From: Candidatus Gastranaerophilales bacterium
GTDB lineage: Bacteria; Cyanobacteriota; Vampirovibrionia; Gastranaerophilales; Gastranaerophilaceae
Direction: 5' to 3'
Length of the DNA: 64,000 bases
Assembly: GCA_944324235.1 (NCBI GenBank)
Contig: CALUVN010000002.1
Location: 1 to 64,000 of the forward strand
The position numbers and the translations under genes were made by a program. Of the stretch, positions 11,049 through 17,637 are shown piece after piece. How positions within the stretch are numbered: the stretch's first letter is position 1; every line of letters starts with the position of its first letter. The notes under the pieces were generated by a model. That model was not told the origin of the DNA. It made no database searches and saw nothing but the letters and a program-made list of their open reading frames with translations.

Positions 11049-11681
11049 ATGAACTATTATGTAGGATTATCATTATCATCAGGCTCAACACTCGATACAG
11101 GTCTTGCAGTGCTTGATGAAGATAATAACTTAATTCTCATAGATAAATTTTACAAAATGAATGACATTATTCATTTTTTTGAAAACTTTTCATCACTGAA
11201 ACAATCAAAAATGTGCGTCTCTCTCCCGTGGGATAAAACAATGCTGAACGGGAAATGGCGGGTTCTTTCAAAACCATATCAGATGGTTGCAACAAACCCG
11301 ATGATGCCAAATCAGGATAATTGGACGCAAAGATATTCAACTCGCGGGGCGGAATATTTCAAAACACTAACCGAACAAGGTATTGAGGTTAACCGTTTTG
11401 AACTGTACATAACCCGCCAGAGCCTGCATCTGAATTCATGCTATAGAGAACGCACACCGGCTGACTGCAAATTTTTACAACAAATCTTAAGATACGAATG
11501 GGGATTTGATGAACTTCCCGTAAACATGATGCCGATGTCTCAGCTGGAAGCCATTATCGGTGCTATTCTTGCAAAAGAAAATTCTAAAAATCCTTCCAAC
11601 ATAAAAGTTATCTCTAATTTCAGAGGTTTGAACGTTATTGACGTTATTAAAACACCTATACGAGAGAATTTATTAGTTTAA
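11049..11681 (+). CDS. Hypothetical protein, possibly RNase H-like fold
   Basis: A 210-residue soluble protein. The start at 11049 has GGAGA 9 nt upstream. An in-frame TTG at 11034 overlaps that SD. The N-terminus (YYVGLSLSSG, then TGLAVLDEDNNLILIDKFY) resembles the paired first strands of RNase H-like or DUF429-like nucleases, where a conserved Asp usually sits in strand 1. Here that position is Ser, so activity is doubtful. Further on are SKMCVSLPWDK and QLEAIIGAILA. Its 3' end overlaps the convergent tmk by 26 nt. The family call is a fold guess only. Confidence 0.5.
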   Translation: MNYYVGLSLSSGSTLDTGLAVLDEDNNLILIDKFYKMNDIIHFFENFSSLKQSKMCVSLPWDKTMLNGKWRVLSKPYQMVATNPMMPNQDNWTQRYSTRGAEYFKTLTEQGIEVNRFELYITRQSLHLNSCYRERTPADCKFLQQILRYEWGFDELPVNMMPMSQLEAIIGAILAKENSKNPSNIKVISNFRGLNVIDVIKTPIRENLLV

Positions 11682-12267
11682 TTACACTCTCATGAATCTC
11701 TTCAATAGATTTTGCAGAATCAAGAACCCTGACTCTTTGCGGTTCTTGTTTTGCTATTTCCAGATACCCGTGTCTGACTTTGTTAAAAAATTCAGTGCCT
11801 GAACTTTCCATTCTGTCTTTTTCGCTGCCGACACGGCTCATTGAGGTTTCTACGTCTATATCAAAAACTATAGTTAAATCAGGTTTTCTGTTATTAGTCG
11901 CAATCATATTCAATTTATTAATTTGTTCAATATCTTGCCCTCTGCCATATCCCTGATATGCAACCGTACTATCTATATGCCTGTCGCAAAGTACAATTTT
12001 TCCCGCATCAACAGCCGGTACAACTATTGTATCAATATGCTGTGCTCTATCTGCCAGAAACAAAAATGATTCGCATCTGTCGGATACAATACCGTCATAG
12101 TTTAAGAGGATTTCCCGTAATTGTTCGCCTAAACCTTTAGCGCCAGGCTCGCGGGTAAGAATTACATCATAACCTTTATTTTTTAAATATTCGGCAGCCA
12201 GCTTAATCTGTGTTGTCTTACCGCAACCGTCCGCACCCTCAAATGTTATAAATAAACCCTTGCTCAT
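11656..12267 (-). CDS. tmk: Thymidylate kinase
   Basis: A 203-residue P-loop kinase making dTDP from dTMP. GADGCGKTT is at residues 11-19, REPGA near 40 and the DRHIDST motif near 95, which corresponds to DRY/H in the family. The LID region contains KDRMESSGTEFFNKVR. A strong SD (GGAGGAAT) precedes the ATG. The last 26 nt overlap the convergent gene ending at 11681. Confidence 0.95.
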   Translation of the reverse strand: MSKGLFITFEGADGCGKTTQIKLAAEYLKNKGYDVILTREPGAKGLGEQLREILLNYDGIVSDRCESFLFLADRAQHIDTIVVPAVDAGKIVLCDRHIDSTVAYQGYGRGQDIEQINKLNMIATNNRKPDLTIVFDIDVETSMSRVGSEKDRMESSGTEFFNKVRHGYLEIAKQEPQRVRVLDSAKSIEEIHESVIKLINSLV

Positions 12268-12302
12268 TGGAATTCCTCCTACTGATTAATTATAACACGA
12301 AA

Positions 12303-12336
12303 AAAAGGCGCTCCCGATATATGAGAACGCCTTTTT
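12303..12336 (-). terminator. Terminator of the rpmG-rplA cluster
   Basis: On the minus strand, AGGCGTTCTC and GGGAGCGCCT pair over a 7-nt loop and are followed by seven T. It lies between the end of rplA and the start of tmk. Confidence 0.8.
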
Positions 12337-12352
12337 AATTTATTTAGAAAAC

Positions 12353-13078
12353 CTAAGCAATTACTTCTTTAACTTCAGCTGCAAGGTTTTTAGGATCTAA
12401 TTTGATACCAGGCCCCATTGTTGTTGCCAGATAAACTGACTTAACAAATGTACCCTTTGCAGAAGAAGGTTTTGCTCTCAAAATTGCATCAGCAAGTGTT
12501 GCGAAGTTTTTGATTAAATCTTCTTCACTGAATTGAACTTTACCGATAGGGCAGTGAATCATACCTTGTTTGTCGGCACGGAATTCAACTTTACCGGCTT
12601 TAGCATCTTTAACTGCTTTTGCGATATCAAGGGTAACAGTACCTGTTTTAGGGTTTGGCATCAAGCCTTTAGGACCTAAAACACGACCTAATTTACCGAG
12701 CATACCCATACAGTCAGGGGTTGCAATCAATGTATCAAAATCAAACCAGCCGTCTGAAATTTTATCGATAATTTCTTCAGTACCGTAGAAATCAGCGCCT
12801 GCGTCTTTTGCTTCAGTAACTTTAGCACCTTTAGCGATAACGCAAACTTTAACTTCTTTACCCAAACCTGCAGGTAATACAACTGTAGATCTGATTTGTT
12901 GGTCAGCCTGACGAACATCGATACCTAATCTCATGTGGCATTCTACTGTTTCGTTGAATTTAGAAACTTCTTTTGAAATTTCCTGTAATTTTTTAACTGC
13001 ATTCACTGCTGTAGAAGGTTGTTCAAACCCTTCGAGCATTTCCTGCATTTTTCTTTGTTTTTTAGTTAATTTTGCCAT
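12353..13078 (-). CDS. rplA: 50S ribosomal protein L1
   Basis: A 241-residue L1 protein of the L1 stalk. Recognisable blocks are AKLTKKQRK at the start, [35 protein letters not shown] and the C-terminal [15 protein letters not shown]. The SD is AAGGAAAA before the ATG. It is the last gene before the terminator at 12303. L1 often represses its own operon by binding the mRNA; no obvious L1 site was resolved here. Confidence 0.97.
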   Translation of the reverse strand: MAKLTKKQRKMQEMLEGFEQPSTAVNAVKKLQEISKEVSKFNETVECHMRLGIDVRQADQQIRSTVVLPAGLGKEVKVCVIAKGAKVTEAKDAGADFYGTEEIIDKISDGWFDFDTLIATPDCMGMLGKLGRVLGPKGLMPNPKTGTVTLDIAKAVKDAKAGKVEFRADKQGMIHCPIGKVQFSEEDLIKNFATLADAILRAKPSSAKGTFVKSVYLATTMGPGIKLDPKNLAAEVKEVIA

Positions 13079-13127
13079 TTTTAATTTTTCCTTTCATGGT
13101 AATAACGGGTTTTGACCCTTCCATACA

Positions 13128-13553
13128 TTATTCTTTAACAGTAACACCCATAGCTCTGCATGAACCTTTAATCATGTTCACAGCAGCTTCCATAGTTGTT
13201 GCGTTCAAGTCATCCATTTTAATTTTAGCGATTTCTTCGAGCTGTTCTCTTGTAATTTCAGCAACTTTGTCCTTGTTAGGAGCTGCAGAACCTTTAGAGA
13301 TGTTCAAAGCTTTTTTAATTAAAACAGGAGCTGGTGGTGATTTTGTTACGAATGTGAAACTTCTGTCTTCGTAAACATCAATAACAACCGGGATAATGTA
13401 TCCTGCTTGAGATTCTGTTTTAGCATTGAACTGCTTGCAGAAATCCATGATGTTAACACCATGCTGACCCAGTGCAGGACCAACCGGTGGTGACGGATTT
13501 GCTTTTCCGGCTTCAATCTGAAGCTTAATTTTTCCTACTACTTTCTTTGCCAT
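13128..13553 (-). CDS. rplK: 50S ribosomal protein L11
   Basis: A 141-residue L11 with the Pro-rich N-terminal helix motif [26 protein letters not shown] and the C-terminal RNA-binding domain ([11 protein letters not shown], then MKGSCRAMG-type ending). It forms the GTPase-associated centre with 23S rRNA. An SD (AAAAGGAG) precedes the ATG. It lies between nusG and rplA in the classical order. Confidence 0.97.
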   Translation of the reverse strand: MAKKVVGKIKLQIEAGKANPSPPVGPALGQHGVNIMDFCKQFNAKTESQAGYIIPVVIDVYEDRSFTFVTKSPPAPVLIKKALNISKGSAAPNKDKVAEITREQLEEIAKIKMDDLNATTMEAAVNMIKGSCRAMGVTVKE

Positions 13554-13620
13554 TTTTTTCTCCTTTTGTGGTTATAGCGGGGGCGTCCCTTCCACGTTAT
13601 TTGTACTGATTGTTTTATTA

Positions 13621-14259
13621 TTATAATTTGTTAATTTGTTTATATTCAAGTTCAACCGGAGTTTCACGTCCGAAGATAGAAACATTTGCACGGAGTTTAT
13701 ATTTATCCGGATAAACTTCAATAATATCAGCAATAAAGTCAGCAAACGGTCCTGAAACAATTCTGACTTTGTCGCCTGCTTTAACATCAAGCTCAATTTT
13801 TTGAGTTGTAGATGTAGAGCGGTTGATAATCTTTTTAATTTCGCTGTCTTTTGCAGGGATAGGTCTTTTAGCTGAGCCTACGAATTTTGTAACCCCTGCG
13901 GTGTGTCTTACGACATACCAGCTATCTTCATCCATAATCATTTCAACAAGAACATAACCAGGGAAGATTTTTTCTTCTCTTTCTTGCTTTTTGCCTGATT
14001 TTACCTGAGTAACTGTTTTTTGAGGAACTTCTACTCTGAAGATTTTTTCGCCCATATTCATATATTCAATACGTTTTTCGAGGTTAACTTTAACCTTATT
14101 TTCGTGTCCTGAATATGTATGAACGATGTACCAGCGTTTTTGGTTTTTCTTGGCTTTTTTAGCTTCAGCATCAGCCTGAGCTTGAGCTTCTGCTTCTTCT
14201 CTTTCTGCCTGCAAATCTTCGTTCAACTGTTCTTCCATTGATTTTTCTTTTTTAGTCAT
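13621..14259 (-). CDS. nusG: Transcription termination/antitermination factor NusG
   Basis: A 212-residue NusG. An acidic, Glu/Ala-rich extension of about 40 residues precedes the NGN domain (RWYIVHTYSGHENKVK, then FPGYVLVEM and VRHTAGVTKFVG). It ends with a KOW domain (AGDKVRIVSGPFADF). It binds RNA polymerase and couples transcription to translation. An SD (AAGGTGG) lies 5-6 nt before the ATG. The extension is longer than in E. coli NusG and resembles the acidic tails of cyanobacterial-like homologues. Confidence 0.95.
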   Translation of the reverse strand: MTKKEKSMEEQLNEDLQAEREEAEAQAQADAEAKKAKKNQKRWYIVHTYSGHENKVKVNLEKRIEYMNMGEKIFRVEVPQKTVTQVKSGKKQEREEKIFPGYVLVEMIMDEDSWYVVRHTAGVTKFVGSAKRPIPAKDSEIKKIINRSTSTTQKIELDVKAGDKVRIVSGPFADFIADIIEVYPDKYKLRANVSIFGRETPVELEYKQINKL

Positions 14260-14281
14260 AAGCCACCTTATTCTTTGTAAG

Positions 14282-14506
14282 TTACTTGATTAAACTTAGT
14301 AACCCTTTAAAAATTATATCCATTAAATAAACTGCGACAGTAAATACAAAAACAATAGCTATAACAAAAACTGTTTCTGTAACTACCTGACGTCTTTCAG
14401 GCCAGTTTATCTTACCCCATTCGGTTTTTACGCCGCGGAAGTAAGTTTGTATTGAATTAATTGTTTGTGCCATCCATGCCGGAGTAGCATTTTCTGAGCC
14501 TATCAT
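14282..14506 (-). CDS. secE: Preprotein translocase subunit SecE
   Basis: A 74-residue single-span SecE. FRGVKTEWGKINWPERRQ is the conserved cytoplasmic amphipathic helix, followed by one membrane helix (VFVIAIVFVFTVAVYLMDIIF). I start at the ATG 14506, with AAGGA upstream. The longer open frame to 14566 runs into tRNA-Trp and is not protein. The position between tRNA-Trp and nusG is the usual bacterial order. Confidence 0.93.
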   Translation of the reverse strand: MIGSENATPAWMAQTINSIQTYFRGVKTEWGKINWPERRQVVTETVFVIAIVFVFTVAVYLMDIIFKGLLSLIK

Positions 14507-14535
14507 AGTAAAAATCCTTATTTTATTTTTATAAA

Positions 14536-14610
14536 TCGCGCCCTGAAGGACTCGAACCCTCGACATCCGGTTTTGGAGACCGACGTTCTACCAACTGAAC
14601 TAAGGACGCG
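14536..14610 (-). tRNA. tRNA-Trp (anticodon CCA)
   Basis: The minus strand folds as a cloverleaf: acceptor CGCGTCC pairs with GGGCGCG with one G-T pair. There is a D arm, an anticodon loop TCTCCAAA with CCA, and a T loop in GGGTTCGAGTCC. The discriminator base is A and no CCA tail is encoded. It lies between rpmG and secE, the conserved tRNA-Trp location. Confidence 0.95.
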
Positions 14611-14738
14611 TATCGGGGATAGCTTCCCCGCGTCTTGTATGCTCACGATTTAAGGTTTTGACTTTGTTTGCTGATATTGATTTCAGAAATTATGTGCAAA
14701 TTTTAACCTCAACTCGCTCGCTGCGGCCGAAAATTCGG

Positions 14739-14906
14739 CTACTTAGTTTCTTTGTGGTTGGTGTGTTTTTTGCAAGTCGGGCAATATTTGCTCAATTCAA
14801 GTCTGTCTTTTGTATTTTTCTTATTTTTAACTGTTGTGTAGTTTCTTTCCTTGCAATCTTCACAAGCCAGAACCACCATTCTGTCATTTTTTCCTTTGAT
14901 ACCCAT
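14739..14906 (-). CDS. rpmG: 50S ribosomal protein L33
   Basis: A 55-residue protein starting [18 protein letters not shown] with an ATG at 14906 and SD AATAAGGAA. Two CxxC pairs (CEDC and CPTC) form the zinc ribbon of the C+ type of L33. The ending is [15 protein letters not shown]. It is first in the rpmG-tRNA-Trp-secE-nusG-rplK-rplA order. The rest of the gap to the tRNA (14611-14738) holds a GGGGATAGCTTCCCC hairpin and a GC-rich patch but no gene. Confidence 0.95.
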   Translation of the reverse strand: MGIKGKNDRMVVLACEDCKERNYTTVKNKKNTKDRLELSKYCPTCKKHTNHKETK

Positions 14907-14945
14907 TGTTTTATTCCTTATTTAGTTATTACATTTCTCCTTTTT

Positions 14946-14979
14946 AAAATAGAATGTGAGAGATATCACATTCTATTTT
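14946..14979. promoter_or_regulatory. 14-bp perfect hairpin in the rpmG leader
   Basis: AAAATAGAATGTGA (14946-14959), a 6-nt loop and the exact complement (14966-14979) end about 40 nt before the rpmG ATG. On the plus strand it is followed by TTTTTT, but no plus-strand gene lies upstream. It probably acts in the minus-strand leader, or as a block to antisense transcription. Confidence 0.5.
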
Positions 14980-15060
14980 TTCGGCTTATGTAAACATAAT
15001 AAAACAAAAAAAATAAAATGCAAACTAATTGTAAACAAACAATAAGCATAAAACATGCAT

Positions 15061-15093
15061 AAAAAAAGAGTAATCGGTTATCGAATACTCTTT
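15061..15093 (-). terminator. Terminator after the coiled-coil gene
   Basis: On the minus strand AAAGAGTA and TACTCTTT pair around a 13-nt loop, followed by T residues. It lies 25-57 nt past the stop of the gene at 15118. Confidence 0.7.
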
Positions 15094-15117
15094 CAGAAAA
15101 ATTGATTTTATTATAAA

Positions 15118-15732
15118 TTAATTGATTTTATAATCTGTCATTTTCGGAGCTGTATCTCTTGAAGAGTAGCTTGACGAATAATCGTAAGCGCCGTAGTTAT
15201 CAGCTCTTAATTTTTCCATATAAACCTGACCGTTTTTAACAACTTGCTGTAATTGAGTCAGGTCGCGTTCAAGATTTGTAAGAACCTGTTCTGCGTATAA
15301 CTCAGCACCTTCTCTTGTTCTCATTGCATCTTCTGTTGCTTGAATTCTGATGTTTTCAGCTTCATCAAGAGCTTTACGCTTAATTTCTTCACATTCTTCC
15401 TGAACTTGAGTTCTTATTCTGATACCTTCTTTTTCGAGTGCTTTAATAAAATCAGCTTCACTGAGTTTTCTGTCAGCTTCCATTTGGGCATCATTTATAA
15501 TTCTTTCTGCTTTTTGCTGAGCTTCAAGCTGAAGTTCTTCTCTGCGTCTCAAAAAGGCGCGTGCTTCCTGAACTTCTACAGGCAAAGCAGCATATATTCT
15601 ATCTATTAATGTTTCTATTTCTTTTGTTTTTACGATTGTAAATTTTCTTGGGATAATAGGAAAACCTTCATCCAGAGCTATTTCCAATAATTTGAGTAAA
15701 TCGTACACTCCATTTTGTTGCATATTTGTCAC
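15118..15732 (-). CDS. DivIVA-like long coiled-coil protein
   Basis: A 204-residue protein, mostly alpha-helical. After a short N-terminal part (DLLKLLEIALDEGFPI), residues about 55-170 form an almost continuous charged coiled coil rich in Glu, Arg and Ala (RREELQLEAQQKAERIINDA, KRKALDEAENIRIQATEDA). The tail is Ser/Tyr-rich. This resembles the cyanobacterial DivIVA/ATP-synthase-b-like coiled-coil proteins often found next to coaD. Polar or septal scaffolding is a guess. It lies 84 nt downstream of coaD on the same strand. Confidence 0.6.
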   Translation of the reverse strand: MTNMQQNGVYDLLKLLEIALDEGFPIIPRKFTIVKTKEIETLIDRIYAALPVEVQEARAFLRRREELQLEAQQKAERIINDAQMEADRKLSEADFIKALEKEGIRIRTQVQEECEEIKRKALDEAENIRIQATEDAMRTREGAELYAEQVLTNLERDLTQLQQVVKNGQVYMEKLRADNYGAYDYSSSYSSRDTAPKMTDYKIN

Positions 15733-15816
15733 ACATATACCTTTCTATTGATACTTACATTCTACATAAGCCTAAAATAATTGTCAAATAATTCTTTCAG
15801 CGATAATTATAATATC

Positions 15817-16287
15817 TTAACGATTTGTTAAATATTCAAAAACCGGCTCAGGAACGAACTTTGAAATGTCTCCTCCGTTTAAAAGTATTTCTCTGATTGT
15901 GCTTGACGAAATAAAATTGTATTTAGGTTTTGTTGTCAAAAATACCGTCTTTATATCAGAATCAAGCGCACTGTTTGCCTGAGAAAGCTGCAATTCATAT
16001 TCAAAATCGGATACTGCGCGCAATCCGCGGATAAGAACTGAAGCCTCACGTTTTTTCGCATAATTTACTGTTAACCCGTCAAAACAGTCTACTTCAACAT
16101 TTTCAATATCTTTAACGCTTTCTTTTATCAATTTTACGCGTTCTTCTATCGTCAAAAAACCATGTTTTTCTGAATTTTTTGCTACGGCTATAATCACTTT
16201 ATCAAATATGCCGGCGCCTGTTTTTAGTATGTCCAGATGCCCCTTTGTTATCGGGTCAAAGCTGCCGGGATATATCGCTATTTTCAT
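15817..16287 (-). CDS. coaD: Phosphopantetheine adenylyltransferase
   Basis: A 156-residue nucleotidyltransferase making dephospho-CoA from phosphopantetheine and ATP. The GSFDPITKGH motif at residues 8-17 carries the catalytic His (H17). LIRGLRAVSDFEYE and ISSSTIRE are the other signatures. The length is typical. It links functionally to panB and panC at 28.9-30.6 kb, which supply pantothenate. Confidence 0.97.
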   Translation of the reverse strand: MKIAIYPGSFDPITKGHLDILKTGAGIFDKVIIAVAKNSEKHGFLTIEERVKLIKESVKDIENVEVDCFDGLTVNYAKKREASVLIRGLRAVSDFEYELQLSQANSALDSDIKTVFLTTKPKYNFISSSTIREILLNGGDISKFVPEPVFEYLTNR

Positions 16288-16503
16288 AATTTCCCTTTCT
16301 GTACTTACTAAATTATATAATAAAATGTCGTCAAATAAATATTAATTTTTGTTACAAATTTAAGGTTATTCTGCAATTTAGTATATATATTTTACTTTAT
16401 ATATATATAAGAATTAAATAATATCAATCATACGCATATATTTCAAATACCTTCTACTTTCTACCTACTAACCTTTTACACGAGGAATTGTAAAAAATTC
16501 CGG

Positions 16504-16532
16504 GAGCTTTTTAAAAGAAAGCTCTTTTTTTT
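16504..16532 (+). terminator. Strong plus-strand terminator without a plus-strand gene (possible small RNA end)
   Basis: GAGCTTT (16504-16510), a 7-nt loop, AAAGCTC and eight T form a textbook terminator on the plus strand. Immediately upstream is another hairpin (GGAATT gtaaaa AATTCC). The flanking genes coaD and the XRE gene are both on the minus strand. An RNA running from about 16330 to 16532 would fit; no coding frame longer than a few codons was found in it. Confidence 0.6.
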
Positions 16533-16554
16533 GCATTAATTAATAATCGAATTT

Positions 16555-16782
16555 TTAAAAATTGAAGGTAAAAAGCTCAGACATCGTCATATTCAAGGCT
16601 TTCGCAAGTCTAAACGATGTTTCTACCGTAGGCAGAACAAGTCCGCGTTCAAGTTTACTCAAGGTTGCAACGCTTATTCCTGCAAATTCGGCAAGATCTT
16701 CCTGCGAGATTTCTGCTTTTATTCGCTCTATATGAATTTGTTTACCCAGATCCTTTTGTAATTTCTTAAGTTCGTCAATCAT
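16555..16782 (-). CDS. XRE-family helix-turn-helix regulator
   Basis: A 75-residue Cro/CI-type protein: a basic N-terminal helix, then the HTH (IKAEISQEDLAEFAGISVATLSKLERG) and a short hydrophobic end (SFRLAKALNMTMSELFTF). There is no effector domain. It is divergent from the HAD gene at 16859. The 76-nt gap contains dyad repeats that could be its operator. No SD is obvious, and a TAAAAT box about 8 nt upstream suggests near-leaderless initiation. Confidence 0.85.
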   Translation of the reverse strand: MIDELKKLQKDLGKQIHIERIKAEISQEDLAEFAGISVATLSKLERGLVLPTVETSFRLAKALNMTMSELFTFNF

Positions 16783-16820
16783 AGTATTATATTTTAATAC
16801 TTGACATCAATAATTCCCAT

Positions 16821-16850
16821 ATATTATTATCCTAATACAAGTATAATAAT
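16821..16850. promoter_or_regulatory. Dyad operator/promoter between the XRE and HAD genes
   Basis: TATTATTAT (16822-16830) and ATAATAATA (16843-16851) are perfect inverted arms of a dyad. TTGACA at 16801-16806 with TATTAT at 16825-16830 (18-nt spacing), and TATAAT at 16842-16847, provide plus-strand promoter boxes. The dyad covers both, so the adjacent XRE protein is the natural candidate repressor. Confidence 0.5.
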
Positions 16851-16858
16851 ACGTATTT

Positions 16859-17212
16859 ATGCATAAAAATATTTATAAAAAAAGAATTATATTGATAGAT
16901 CTTGATGGGGTATTAAACAATTACGACGGCAATTTTCAGGAAAACTATATCCCTGAAATAAAAGATGGGGCATTGGAATTTTTACAAGCTCTGGCGGAAG
17001 ATTATTGCCTGAAAATCTTCACATCCAGACCTGAATTTCTTGTAAAAATCTGGTTACAGAGCAACAAAATTGATTCTTATATATCTGCAATAACAAATAC
17101 AAAAGAACCGGCTTTTCTGTATATTGACGACAGATGCCTCTGTTTTGCAGGAGATTACAAATCCACACTGGAAGAAATTAAATTATTCACTCCATGGCAT
17201 GCAAAACAGTAA
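16859..17212 (+). CDS. HAD-superfamily phosphatase
   Basis: A 117-residue small HAD protein. Motif I is LIDLDGVLNNYDG near residues 12-24, with the nucleophile and acid Asp pair. The motif II Thr/Ser is in IFTSRPEF and a late acidic motif is IDDR. It lacks a sizeable cap domain and resembles short HAD proteins related to 5'(3')-deoxyribonucleotidases. The substrate is unknown. The ATG lies about 12 nt after TATAAT, so the leader is very short. Confidence 0.75.
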   Translation: MHKNIYKKRIILIDLDGVLNNYDGNFQENYIPEIKDGALEFLQALAEDYCLKIFTSRPEFLVKIWLQSNKIDSYISAITNTKEPAFLYIDDRCLCFAGDYKSTLEEIKLFTPWHAKQ

Positions 17213-17219
17213 TAAAAAA

Positions 17220-17248
17220 AACACTTCCCAAAAGAGGAAGTGTTTTTT
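17220..17248. terminator. Bidirectional terminator
   Basis: AACACTTCC and GGAAGTGTT form a 9-bp stem flanked by A and T runs on either side. It serves the HAD gene (plus) and the winged-helix gene (minus), which converge here. Confidence 0.85.
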
Positions 17249-17268
17249 AGTTTGTAACGAACTTAAAA

Positions 17269-17475
17269 CTATTTAAGTCTAACGTTAACTGAAGAACCTT
17301 TTTTAGAAATAGCTACTTTGTCTTCTCTAGCTAACCAGCCAAGACCTAAATCTGCAAAGTTGCCTTTCAAATCTAATTCTTTTTTGATTTTTGCAAATGT
17401 TGCTTCACCGTTATTGTTCAAATAATCATAAATTTGACCGGCTGAATAACCAATTTGTTCTTGTAATTCTTGCAT
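17269..17475 (-). CDS. Winged-helix protein, DUF2582 type
   Basis: A 68-residue protein starting MQELQEQIGYSAGQIYDYL from the ATG at 17475, which has the very strong SD GCAGGAGG. The longer frame to 17508 lacks one. LGLGWLAREDKVAI, the three-helix arrangement and the beta-wing end (GSSVNVRL) match DUF2582 (PF10771) winged helix proteins. These are found in anaerobic bacteria and have no assigned target. Confidence 0.8.
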   Translation of the reverse strand: MQELQEQIGYSAGQIYDYLNNNGEATFAKIKKELDLKGNFADLGLGWLAREDKVAISKKGSSVNVRLK

Positions 17476-17637
17476 CTTAACCTCCTGCAATTTGTCTAAA
17501 TAGTACATTAACCTTTATTTATAGCTAAATAGTATATTAAATTTCAAAAAAATGCAATAGTTTATTTAGATTAGATTTTAAGTTATAAACGAAATTTTTA
17601 TGATAAGATAACAGATAAAAGAAAAGGAGCGGGAATT

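Noticed and set aside
14507-14566. N-terminal extension of SecE
   Set aside because: The extra codons are the 3' half of tRNA-Trp read in frame. The ATG at 14506 has its own SD.
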